DNA of 64,000 bases from Caprimulgus europaeus (lineage: Eukaryota; Chordata; Aves; Caprimulgiformes; Caprimulgidae), in the NCBI GenBank assembly GCA_907165065.1, contig OU015534.1, positions 9,803,686 through 9,867,685 of the forward strand, given 5' to 3'. This document shows positions 32,667 to 43,184 of this stretch, in pieces (position 1 is the first letter of the stretch; each line of letters begins with the position of its first letter). The notes below the pieces were generated by a model. It did not search any database, was not told the DNA's origin, and worked only from the letters and a program-made list of their open reading frames with translations. The position numbers and the translations under genes are program-made.

Positions 32667-32912
32667 AGCGCCACACGGCTCGCTCCTGCGAACCCCCGAC
32701 CCCTCTCGCAAGGCTGCCAGGGCCCGTCCCGCCAGCGAACTCGAATTGATTTGGGGTGATTAGTGCCGCCCCTGTCCTCCCCCCGTTTCTTCCCCCCCAC
32801 TTCTCGCTGGCGAAGCCCGAGCGCCGAAGCGCTCCCCTCCCGTCGGGGCGGTGCCTGGGGCGGGGTACCCCCCCACCCACCGCCCCTCGCCGCTGCCTCT
32901 CTCCGCAGGACG

Positions 32913-33340
32913 ATGGACAGGCCGCCCGCCCAGCCGCCCCCCAGTGACCCCCGCGATGCCCGCCCCCCCCGGCGGCACGACTCGGAAGCGGAGACCACGA
33001 GCGAGCCGGAGAGCAGCAGCCGTGGGGGCATGGAGGCACCAGCGGACCCCCAGCTGCTGCTCAACGGGGCGTCCAAGGAGGCGGGCCGGCCCTCCCCCGG
33101 GCCCCCCGCCGCCCCCGTGCCCGTCATCGAGCTGGTGCGCCGGGGGGGCTCCCTGGACATAAAAAGCCGGGAGGCGGCGGGGGAGGCGATGCAGAGAGCG
33201 CCGGGCACCGAGCCGTGCCGCGCCGCCGAGGCCGCCTGCGAGGCCCGTATGGTGCAGCTGAGTCCCCCCGCGCTCCCACTGCAGCCCCCTGGCAGGGCCA
33301 TGCTCTACAACCTGGGCCAGCCGCTGGCCACCATCAGCAG
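32913..33340 (+). CDS. TAL1: TAL1 coding exon 1 (residues 1-142)
   Basis: It begins [20 protein letters not shown] and is a Pro/Ala/Arg-rich N-terminus with [10 protein letters not shown] and PVIEL blocks shared with human. The acceptor CTCTCCGCAG ends at 32908, only four bases before the ATG. Donor CAG|GTCTGT. The frame is open upstream to a Met at 32763, which would matter only in an unspliced transcript. Confidence 0.93.
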
Positions 33341-36300
33341 GTCTGTATCTCCCCCACCCACCCACGGTGGGGATCCCTCGGAGCGGCTCCCCGAGGGGTG
33401 ACCCGTTCGGTGCGGGGAAGGGCGAGAGGCAGGCAGGGAGGGTGGGAGGCGGCAGCAGCAGCAGCATCCCCTTCTTCCGCGCGGGGCTCGGGGCTTAGTC
33501 ATTGCGGGTTTGCATGCAACTTTGCAAAGGAAGGAGAAAAAAAAATTACTTGAAACGAAAAACTGCCGTTCCTAGGGAAAGAAAAAAAAAAAAATTGGCG
33601 GTAGACACGCGGCGGGCAGGGCAGATACGAGGCGGTGACCCCTTGATGAAGTGCGGCAGAAGGGTCCGCCGGTAACACGGCACTTATCGAGGGCCGGTTT
33701 GGATCCTGGCAGCTCACCGGGCCCCTCTGTCCTCCGACGAGTCCGGCGGATGAGCGCGGGGCCGGGAACGGCTCTCGCGGGGGCGGCGCGTAGCCCACCT
33801 GTGTGCGGGAACGGGTCCCCTCGGCCCGCTGCCACCTCCTCTGCTGCGGGAGGCTGAGGTGCGGACCCGGCCCGGGTGGGCGTCCGTGCCCGCGGGGAGG
33901 GGGGCAGTTTTTGCCCTGGAGCCGCTAGCCTGGGTGCCCCGCGCCGCTCGCATCCCCCTGCCTACGCAGGGCTGTCGGCCCTCGGTGCGTGTTCCCGAAC
34001 GGCCGCGTGTCGTGTCACCTCACGACCCTGGGCTCGGTTTCGTGAGCCCTGAGCTTCCTCCGAGTCACGGAGCTGCTCGGCTTCCCGCTGCCCGAGCCCC
34101 CCACCCCCCAGCGGGGGCCGGGCCGTGCTGGGGGGATGCTGGCGTGTCCTTACGGCCTCTTTCCGCCTTTCATTTGCAGCGGGTTTTTCGGAGAACCGGA
34201 TTCTTTTTCCATGTACGGCAGCAACCGGGTGAAGAGGAGACCCTCTCCCTACGAGATGGAGATCACCGATGGTGAGAGCGTTTCTCCCCTGCGCTGGTTC
34301 CTTGGGGTGTGTGTGTGGGTCCCCCATTTGCTGAAGGGGACAGGTCGTTGCCCGATGCCACGGGCTGGGGCTAAAACCCGAAAAAGGCGAACAGGAGGGC
34401 GGTGGTGGCGGGGCAGCTCCCCCCGGTGCGTTTCTGTCCACAGAGCCCGGGTCTGGCCCCACTAACGACCTTCTCGGTGCGTTTCCTTTCATCCAGCAAA
34501 GCAGTTCAGCCTATGGTTAATTAAAGCCCGGTTCTGCAAATTGCTGGGAGATTAAATGCGAAAGAAGCCACTAAGTTTAAGTCTTTGTGAGGTGCAGAGG
34601 CTGGATCAGGGCTGGTGCAGTGACACGCTGTGTCTGCAAACCCGTTTAGCCCGGAGCTGTCCCTAAGGCAGACCACAGCCTCGGGAGGAAGATCCCACCC
34701 TCCTTGAAACTGCAGGGCAGCAAAGGGCTGAGCCTGTCCGAGGGTCTGCGGGTCACGGCGGGGTTGTGGCTGGTCCCTTTGCCAGCTGCTCTACAGCTTG
34801 GTTGGGTCTGTATCCACACCGTGCTGCAGCCTGTTGTGGGGAATATCCCGTGTCTGGTCTTGCGGCAGAACCTGGAAGGGTGACATCCCGGTGTTCGAGC
34901 AGAGATCCCAGGTGCCGGGATCCCTGTTGGACTCTCAGGATGATATTCCCAGAAAGGAAAGCAGAGCAGGATCCTGCTGCCTGCTCCCCGGCAGCCGGCA
35001 TGGGCTGCGGGGCTGCGTGCCGGCGGCAGGGCTGCCCACGCAAAGGGGTGGGTGTTGCAGGAACAATTTGCAGGTGGAAGGATGCCACGTCCATCTGCAG
35101 CCTGTACAAATGAGATCCATCAAAATGTATTTTCTCTTTAGCCATTGCAAACGCTGTATTTCAACCGCCAGACAATTAATTTTCCTTCTTTCTAGCTAGC
35201 TGTCCCTTTCCTTCCACCCCCCTAATCTAAAATCAGATCAAATCATAATCCACATCACTCTAAAATAATACGGTCTGAAAAGCGGGGCTGAGGGCATTAT
35301 CTGCCTTTGTCAGCCCCTCTCTCCCCGCTCCCTGCTTTCCTCCGTCTGCCGGGGCCGCTCAGACCTCAGCCCCTTGGGACAGGGCTTGTCTCAGCCCCTG
35401 GCCCGTGAAGGTCCTTTGGCTGGGTTTTCTTTCGGAGGCTTAATGCCTGCTTTGAAAATCCATCAAATCGCGGTGTCTGGCTAAAGCTTTTGACTTGCTA
35501 TTAGATTAGATATTAGATTAGGTTGGAACTAGATAATCTTTAAGGTCCCTTCCAGCCCTAACCATTCTATGATTCTATATTAAGAATTACAGAGATATTT
35601 GGTTGTAACCGAGTCTTTGGACATGTGCTTTAAAGCAGGTGTGTACATTGAGCCCAATCCTGCAAGTTCTGACTCATGTGAATTTCCAAGACTGGGCTAA
35701 GAATTTTTCTGGGGAAAAATAGGTACCAGATAATGCATCTAAACAGGAGCAATTTGTAGAGACGTGCATCCCATGCTGGGGCATCTGTGCTGTCTGCTGA
35801 GCTTTGCTCATCGCTCTGATGGTCACCTGCCGAGTGACATCCGCAGCACACCGGGTCTTCAGCCCTGCAGAGGTGCAGAAGGGCAGGAATGTCTTGCCGG
35901 GAGCTTCGTGTTTGGTTTCCTCTGCAAGGAAATGAGTGATGGTTTTTTGCAATTATTTCTTTATCCATTTTGGGGAAAATTTGGTGTGCTGACTATCTTC
36001 TTACAAAATAGGTATAAATGGAGATAAAAATGTAAAAAAGTATCTTCAAGGGTATTCTGTAACTTTGGAAGCTCATCTTTTTATTAGTTTTCCTCAGATC
36101 TCTAATTACAATTTAAAAAGTATTAGTGAATCAATTGCAATAAAATCCAGGCAAAAATTCTCATCTGGCTACTTGAATTAATTATAATGCAAGTTGCTTT
36201 ATGGGAAATAAATCTCTTCTATTATAACACAGCTATGGGGCATTTTAAATTTCTCCATTGCTTGACACGTTTTGGCCAAAACCTGATCTCTTTCTAAACT

Positions 36301-39153
36301 GTATGTTTAATTCAGTTGGTGCACAAATCAGAAGTCTGAGTGGTGCCAGAATTTGTGTCATATAGTAGAGCTTGGTTTGGGTGTCCCTGGATGAAAATTA
36401 ACAGGTCTTTTTTCCTGATTTCAAAATTTTATGAATAGATGCTTTTTAGTCATCAACTTTGAGTAAATAGAGACACATGTTTGGAGCCTGTGAAAACTGG
36501 AAGTCTCTTGAGATTTTTTTTTTCTTTCTTTTTGAAAATAAACAGTATTCAAGGGGTTTTTTTTCCTCATACACTTATGGGAGTAAAAAGGTTTTAAGCT
36601 ACGTCTCCTTCTAGATTCAAGACTTGCTTTGTCTTGTCTGGAAACAGCATTTAAGTGCTGAAGCTGTTGTATTAGTGTAGCAGGTCACAGCACATTCTGC
36701 ACTGCCTTATTAACAGTGCTGGACAGCCCAGTGTTGTTGAGGTCCCCTTGGTCCTCACCACCTTCCCCATGGCACATCAGGGACACAAAACCTTCCCTTT
36801 ACATGAGTTCTTGCACGTTAATTCATACGAAGGGCATCATGTCCTGTTTGGCAGTGGAAAATTGCATTTATTAAGGCATCAGATCAGGATTTCAGAGGTT
36901 GGAGAGGAGTTTCTCATTCTGACATCCCTTTGGCTTATCCCAGAGGCTCCTTGTGATTTTGGGGGACTCCTTGCTCCTCTTGAGCACGCTGCAGGGAGAA
37001 GCGAGTCGTACGGCTGCTCGCATGCTGGAGAAGCTGGTAGCTTTAATCTGGCTGCTTGGGAGTGTCCCCCCCATGCAAACTCTGCGGTGGGAGGTATTGC
37101 ATGTGATGTACTGGACCAAAGGGGTTCAGTTTTCCTCAAAGGAGGGAAAGCACGATGGTATTGAATCATCTGGGACATGGGATCTCTCTTCTCACGTTGT
37201 GCCAGATGGGATCCGTCAAGGTGCAGCCTGTCCGGGCTTCCTCAAAAATTGCATCTGTTCAGCTGTTCTGCCACAGTCAAAGCAGCCAAGAGTTTTGCTA
37301 TCTAAGAATAATGATGTTTAAATGCCCCCCGGGATGCTGGTTTCACTGGGTGATGGCAGAGCTGTGGGTTAAACTGCTCACTACAGCCAGGGACTTGCTC
37401 CCACCGGGAGGGAGTAGTTGGCAAGTGTCTGAGGGTGGGGGCTGCAGGGGGGAGATGGTGCATGGGGATATCCACAGCCTGTCCTTTGGGGCATGACTCA
37501 CTGATGTGTTATCTGCAAGACCTTGCTTCATACTTTGTGATGATTTCCATTGTATATGATGCTCCCCATCTTATGGGGGTTTCTGTCATGATTGTTCACT
37601 CAGAGTTCCATGAGACTGCTGTGTCCTTCCACTGCTGGTAACTCCTGGGGGTGAGGATGGAAAGGGCATAATAATAAAACCATCTTCTGGTGGTATCTCC
37701 TTATATGAAGTTGGACCCGAGGACCTGCAGTCCTGATTTACAGCATTGCTACTACTGTAGCACAGTACTTCTGGGTAGACATACTTTTAAGTGTCTCCTA
37801 GTGCTGAGATAGTGTCTCACTCATGCCAACAGCAGTTACCTTGACAATCTGAAAGGAGAATTAATGTATGCTGTGTATCCATTCTGTGTAACATGTCCCA
37901 TCAGGAATATGGCTGTAAAATTACAGGGATTTAACTGGAATTCACATGGTAACTGAGCCAAATGGAAACCTCTAGCAATTTAGGGACCGTTCTCCAATTA
38001 GTGTCAGATAGGGAGTCTGCTCTGCTGCACTAATGTGCAGAGAGAGCAGGTGATCTGCAGGTCAGCTGTGCTGAAACTGCTTCACCCTCCACCAGTGATC
38101 ACCCTTCCAGCTAGGACACTGCTTTCGCTCTGTGGGTAATGTTACTACCCGTTCTCATTGCTACGGGGTGAATCCTGCCACCTTGTTTCATACAAACCAC
38201 CCAGAGGGCTGGTGGCAATCCTATGATCTCTATCAGCTCTAGATCCCACCTCCATTAGGTAAGATCTCTGGATCTTAGAGTTGTTAAAGCCTCTGCTCAA
38301 GCTAATTTCCTCCTGTCCCAATGGTATGTTCTTAAGACACTTTTGGGATAGAAAATAAAACCGTATAGTGTGACAAACTGTTAATAGGACCTTTATTGCT
38401 GAGATGCTCTCATTGATGAGCTGAGATACCCTAAAAATATAGCAGTCATCTTCATGTGTCATGGCCTAAGCCTTCTTCCTTGGAGAGGTAAATATAGGCA
38501 TCTCAGGAGACATCTAACAAGGTGCAACCCATTTTTGTTTTCCACTGGATTGAACAGAAGTTATGGCTACCTCAGCTCCTCAGGTTAGCTTCTAGTTAGC
38601 TGGAAACTCCTGATTCACTGCCTTGCTGATGTCACTAAAATAGGTCTGTTAATTTGGGAAACAGTGACCTATTCAGCAAAGTAATAAATGACCCGTTATG
38701 CCCTGCTCCTAATTCCGTGTGGTTGCAATTGCAGGTCCTCACACGAAAGTGGTTCGTCGCATTTTTACCAATAGCCGTGAGAGATGGAGGCAGCAGAATG
38801 TCAACGGAGCCTTTGCAGAGCTTCGCAAGCTCATCCCCACCCACCCGCCTGACAAAAAACTGAGCAAGAACGAGATTTTGCGCCTGGCTATGAAATATAT
38901 CAACTTCCTGGCCAAGCTGCTCAATGACCAGGAGGAAGAAGGAAACCAAAGGGGCAAAGTGAACAAAGACTCTGGGATAGTCCAGGAAGACCTCCTGCAG
39001 GACATGTTGTCACCTAACTCTAGCTGTGGAAGTTCTTTAGACGGAGCAGCAAGCCCGGACAGCTTCACAGAAGAGCACGAAACACTAGATTCGAAGCACA
39101 CGCGGAACCTGCACCACGCCATCCTCCCCGTCGAAGGCAACGCGCAGCGGTGA
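32913..39153 (+). CDS. TAL1: TAL1, bHLH transcription factor (whole coding span, 3 coding exons)
   Basis: TAL1/SCL is the nuclear class II bHLH factor that pairs with E-proteins and binds E-boxes with LMO2, LDB1 and GATA factors to specify blood and endothelium. Coding exons 32913-33340, 34180-34271 and 38735-39153 sum to 939 nt, 312 residues (human 331). Landmarks are [10 protein letters not shown] (112-121), with Ser117 matching the ERK site Ser122 of human; [17 protein letters not shown] (158-174); the bHLH (about 176-236) with basic region [20 protein letters not shown]; and a C-terminal tail rich in [18 protein letters not shown]. The start ATG has a strong context (A at -3, G at +4). 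The N-terminal 110 residues are weakly conserved. Three coding exons is also the mammalian arrangement. Confidence 0.96.
34180..34271 (+). CDS. TAL1: TAL1 coding exon 2 (residues 143-173)
   Basis: It encodes [20 protein letters not shown] and [10 protein letters not shown]. Met169 matches the internal start used for the short human TAL1 form. Acceptor CATTTGCAG, donor ATG|GTGAGA. Confidence 0.97.
35297..35313 (-). promoter_or_regulatory. TAL1: TAL1::GATA composite site (CTG-N8-AGATAA)
   Basis: On the minus strand it reads CTG, eight bases, AGATAA, which is the exact published spacing of the TAL1/GATA1 composite motif. It lies in a TAL1 intron, so autoregulation is possible. Confidence 0.5.
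35500..35578 (+). repeat. CR1 LINE 3' end
   Basis: It reads GGTTGGAACTAGATAATCTT, then AAGGTCCCTTCCAGCC, and ends CCATTCTATGATTCTAT, the hallmark CR1 3' tail of birds. It is severely 5'-truncated and lies in sense orientation with TAL1. Confidence 0.92.
38735..39153 (+). CDS. TAL1: TAL1 coding exon 3 (residues 174-312), bHLH
   Basis: It encodes the complete bHLH: basic region [20 protein letters not shown], helix 1 [10 protein letters not shown], loop [10 protein letters not shown], helix 2 [18 protein letters not shown], with essentially no changes from human. It lacks the poly-Gly tract of the human C-terminus. Stop TGA at 39151-39153. Confidence 0.98.
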
Positions 39154-41332
39154 TGACCTTCTGCATCGCTCCCGAGGCACCAAGGGGAAAGGCGAGACCT
39201 GAGCGTGCAGATGCTGGAACTTGTGCCCATGGGATTTGTGACTTTGCCTTTCTCCGGGGATCTCGGGCTCCCTGTTCTCCCCAGCCTGGGATGGAGCAGC
39301 CAGCGCGTTGGCCAAGGACAAGACCAAACCAGATGGACGTTCAGTATTTAGGTACGTGATCGTACAAAGAAGAAAAGCATTGAAGTCATCTTCATTGTAC
39401 ATACTGCTCATGACGTGACTCTGCAGAGGGGCAGGAGACACGGCCAGCACCTCTCCAGCATTTAGAGGGTTTTCAGACCATTTGATGACCACTGCTTTTT
39501 AAACAGTTGCCCGGTGGAGACATGAAACTCCTGTTTCACTGCTGGTGGAGGCCACGGATGCTTTCCAGCTCCATGTGGTGCTGGAAACTGCTGAAACCAG
39601 TCAGTGCTGCAGCATTTCTCCAGCCTGTGGCACATACAACTGGTCTGAGCAGGAGCTGGGGCCACGTGTTCCTGTTGTCTGAGAGCTTTTGACTGTATCT
39701 TTTTAAAGAGGTGAACAAATACCCTCAGCAAAAGACCTATTAAAAGGATTAAGACTTTTTCTTTTTCTCTCCTTTTTTTTTTGTATTTTCCCCCCTTTCT
39801 TCTTTTCCTTTATACCGAACTTTGTATCTTTGGGGTTGTTGTATTTATGATGTGGGATTACTTCTGTTTAATGCTGTCATGCAGTATCCACTGAATGAAA
39901 AGGTACATAGGTGTTTTCTGCTGCCCTCTCAGTCCCTGGTTTTTCTGCTGGCCATGCTCAGTGAGTGAGCTCCAAGCCTGTTGTGTTCTCTTAGAGTTTT
40001 CCCAGCAGTGTCTGTAGGGCCAGAGCTTCTCTCAAGGAAGATGAATTTCAGAATTGGTAAGGGGGGAAAAAAATAAATACTAGTGAAGCATCCCCTTGGA
40101 CTGGGGAATTTTTAAATTCGAAGAGGATCAAAAAGGCAAAAGGAGTCAATGATGCATCAACAGTGTGTGTGTACATAGGGTTATAAAAGGGTTTCAATGG
40201 TATGCTTTGATTTTATTTGTTTTATTGTGTGAAAGTGGTGGTGATTCAGCTGTGACAATGACCATGCGCTGGACTCCAGCACTGGATGTGATCTGGTGTG
40301 AGGAGGGTCCTCGCCTGCCTGAGGCTGGTAGAAGACCACAGCCTCTCTGAATCCTGGGAGGAAGTGCTAAAAGCAGTGGTGGGATTAGCATCCATTCCCG
40401 AGTGCTTGGGTTGCTGCAGAATTGCTCTCCGTGACTTGAGCAGATCCTGATCCCTGCAGCCTCCAGGGAGGGTGTTTGGGAAAGGACTGGGGAGCAGGAG
40501 GCCGCTGCTGCGGTGGCTGGGAGCTGAGGACCACATCACACCATCACTGCTGCATCAGTCCCATCTCTCACCCACTGCCTGATGCCTGATAGAGCGATTG
40601 CCCCAAACCTGTCCTCTCCCTCTGCAGAGATGAAAAGGCACAGAAACCTCCACTGTGTTACAGTAAAAAAAATAATCCAAAAACCAAACCCAAACCACCC
40701 ACATACATCTTTTGGAAGGGAAAAAGTCCTTTGAGCAGGGACACCTTCCACTGTGCTTGTTTCTTTTCAAGGGTGCTGAGGTACAAGGAGACACAGAGGA
40801 TTTGGGCAGGTGTCTGCAAGCCTGTCCAGGCTTCATTCAGAGCCCCATCATTCCCATCCCCGCTTGGTTTTAACACCTCTGTAAATAACAGTTGGGAGAT
40901 TGGGATGTATGCTGGCACATAAAGTGGGAAGGGGGCCTGGCCCAAGGAAGGGTTTCCAGCATAGACCTCAAATCCTCCAAAACCATCCAACCTCTCCCAT
41001 ATTAAACTGGGGAAAAGGAGGAAAGCTCCTTCCTGGGTCTGGATTGCCTGTGCATGGGGGGTTTTATTAAAGAGAGATTCCTGCAGGGCTGGGCCAGGGG
41101 AGAGGGACCTGCAGGTGATGGAGTGGTGCTGGGGAAGAGGTTTGGGCTGCTCCTGGTGCTGACAGGCGGGGTTCCTTTGGGAAGGGGGGTGATGCTGCCA
41201 CACAGGTAAAGCTGTTCTTGGTTTTCAGCATTCAAAATAACCCCAGGATTGGGTGGGTATGGGTTTTACACCCTTTTTATTAACTGATTGCAAGAAAAAA
41301 TCACCAACACTCAGAAATTCCTCATTCCTTTC

Positions 41333-41362
41333 AATTTTATTTTATTTTATTTTATTTTTTTT
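41333..41362 (+). repeat. (TTTTA)n microsatellite in TAL1 3' UTR
   Basis: About five TTTTA/ATTTT units are followed by a T run. Confidence 0.85.
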
Positions 41363-41850
41363 AATCTCTTTGGTAGCTGAACAGTTGGGAAAATGGTACA
41401 ACCATAGCAGCACCCCCTAAACACCCCCCCACACACGCACACCTGCTTGTAGCCCGCAGCAGAGTATGCTGTAGGTCTCCTGGGGTATGTACAGTTGTAC
41501 TTTAATTGTGATTTGAATGGTACATGTCCTCTGCCCACTTCTCCTCCTGCCTGCTTCATCTCTCACTGTGTGGACCATCGCCCCCCATTTCTGTTGGAAA
41601 CAGGACTCTGGGGCAATGTTGTACCGTGTGAGTGAATTCCTGCCTTACGATTTTTGGGTTTTTCAGCCCCATCCCCTTCTCTGCCACTCTCCCCTTGGAT
41701 TTCTGCATTTTTTCTGCAGAAACAAAGTAACCAGACCTGGTACCCTGAGTCTCAACCCCCTGTGGATGTGCTATTTAGAAAACACATTTGTTGTAATGTG
41801 TGTGTATATAAATATATATATATATAATGAATATATCAAGATGATTTCTA

Positions 41851-41856
41851 AATAAA
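41851..41856 (+). terminator. TAL1: TAL1 distal poly(A) signal AATAAA
   Basis: A canonical AATAAA follows the TA-rich tail of the 3' UTR. The sequence after it (CAGCCTCTGCTTGCTGTCTG) is T/G-containing. The end is not confirmed by transcript data. Confidence 0.65.
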
Positions 41857-42469
41857 GTTTTACAAAGCAGCCTCTGCTTGCTGTCTGCTTCTCTCCCACC
41901 TTGTCTCTTGGACCCATCACTACTTTGGTATTTCATCCCTGGACATATCAGGGTGCCAGGATGGTCCATCCCCAGCCACCAGAAGTCATAGACAGGCAGC
42001 AAAAACCTTGCAAAAGGATCTACTAATTTTTTTGTTGCTTGGCTCACGCCATCCAGCCTGGGCTGGGCTTTTGCAGAGAGAGCAAGCGGGAGGAAGAGCG
42101 TGCAGGGCCGGCAGGAAGGAAGGCAGGCGGTGAAGCAATCCCCCTGCCACAGCCCAGTGTCACCAGCTGCTGCCGCGTTATCCCCAGCACATTATTTACA
42201 GGTCCCCCCAAAGGTTCCGATGGTCTTTTCCCCTCTTTGGTGAGAGGGATGGTGTGGGGAGGGGGTTTCTGAGAGCAATGTTGCTTCCCTTCACTCCCCA
42301 GCAGCGTTCAGCCATGATTTAATAGGCAATGACAGTAATTCCTCTTTTTTAAAAAAACCAAACTAACAAGAAGTTGTTATCACAGCCACGTGCACCAATA
42401 CTTTAAAAAACAATTGAGCTGGTAACATTAGTTAGGGAGTGTCTAGAGGCTAAGTAGTCCATTGAGCAT

Positions 42470-42583
42470 ATGTGTGTATATATACATATATTTTTATATA
42501 TAATATACATATTTTATATATATAAATATACATATTTTATATACATTTTTATATACATTTTTAAATATATACAAATATATAAT
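42470..42583. repeat. TA-rich microsatellite downstream of TAL1
   Basis: About 110 bases are almost pure A/T, built of TATATA, TACATATTTT and related units, 600 bp beyond the TAL1 poly(A) signal. Confidence 0.9.
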
Positions 42584-42997
42584 TACAGCACCACGCTGCT
42601 GATAGTGACCAACACCATACCCATAGCACAAATCGGGAGAATAAGAATAGTGCTGCAGATATTTTATTGTCTTTCATTTCTATGATTTTCAGAGTCATTA
42701 CCTTCTTAAACTGGGTCTTTTTGAGCACCCTTTGCTTTTTCAAAGCATCTCCCCGAAAGCTTAGCTGCTAAAACCCCTGACACCCACCAGCCCTGCAGCC
42801 AATGCTTTGTTTTAAAGTTTGTGGGTGACATTTACCCCTGGGTGTAAGAGGGGGGCCCTTGCCAGGCTCCAGCGCAGGGGGTGCAGGGAGCCCTGTCCAG
42901 GCGCAACCCTACACTGGGGACACGGGTGTCCCCCGATCCTGGCTGAGCAACCAGGGCACTGGGACAAGGCGTGGGGCAGTTCGCGGCTGCTGGGTGT

Positions 42998-43091
42998 TTA
43001 TCTGGGGTCGGGCAATCACAGCGGCACAGCTGGTTTAACCCCGTCCTGCTGCCAGCCCGGCGGGAGCTGATATCTCACCGGCAGTTTATCT
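42998..43091. promoter_or_regulatory. Candidate TAL1 3' enhancer (GATA/E-box cluster)
   Basis: TTATCT at 42998-43003, E-box CAGCTG at 43027-43032, GATATC at 43069-43074 and TTATCT at 43086-43091 fall within 94 bp, 1.1 kb beyond the TAL1 poly(A) signal. The mouse stem-cell (+18/19) enhancer lies a similar short way downstream of the gene, but identity is not shown. Confidence 0.4.
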
Positions 43092-43151
43092 CTCCCTCCC
43101 ACCTCCCGGCCCCCTCCCTCCCTCCTTCCATCATCGGGACAATTCTCCTTA

Positions 43152-43184
43152 CCCCCCCCCCCCCCCCCCCCCCCTTTCTGCTTT
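43152..43184 (+). repeat. Poly-C run (33 C)
   Basis: 33 consecutive C, that is G33 on the minus strand, 60 bp from the GATA/E-box cluster. It can form a G-quadruplex on the minus strand; the true length is uncertain in any assembly. Confidence 0.95.

Larger units (their letters stand above)
34272..38734 (+). other. TAL1: TAL1 large intron (4.46 kb)
   Basis: The intron between TAL1 coding exons 2 and 3 holds a CR1 tail (35505-35578) and an exact TTATCT-N8-CAG composite (35297-35313). The AT-rich block at 36060-36245 resembles conserved non-coding sequence in texture only. No other gene seen. Confidence 0.85.
39154..41870 (+). other. TAL1: TAL1 3' UTR
   Basis: About 2.7 kb lies between the TAL1 stop and the AATAAA at 41851. 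Human TAL1 also has a long 3' UTR. It contains four Pumilio-type TGTANATA octamers (39396, 40170, 40880, 41803), a (TTTTA)n run near 41335-41360 and a TA repeat just before the end. An earlier AATAAA near 40071 could give a shorter form. There is no second gene here; overlapping frames are unremarkable. Confidence 0.7.

Noticed and set aside
32446..33467. Minus-strand frames of 197-235 codons over TAL1 coding exon 1
   Set aside because: They are antisense shadows of the GC-rich TAL1 N-terminal exon.
38739..39230. 163-codon minus-strand frame across the TAL1 bHLH exon
   Set aside because: It is the antisense shadow of a strongly conserved coding exon.
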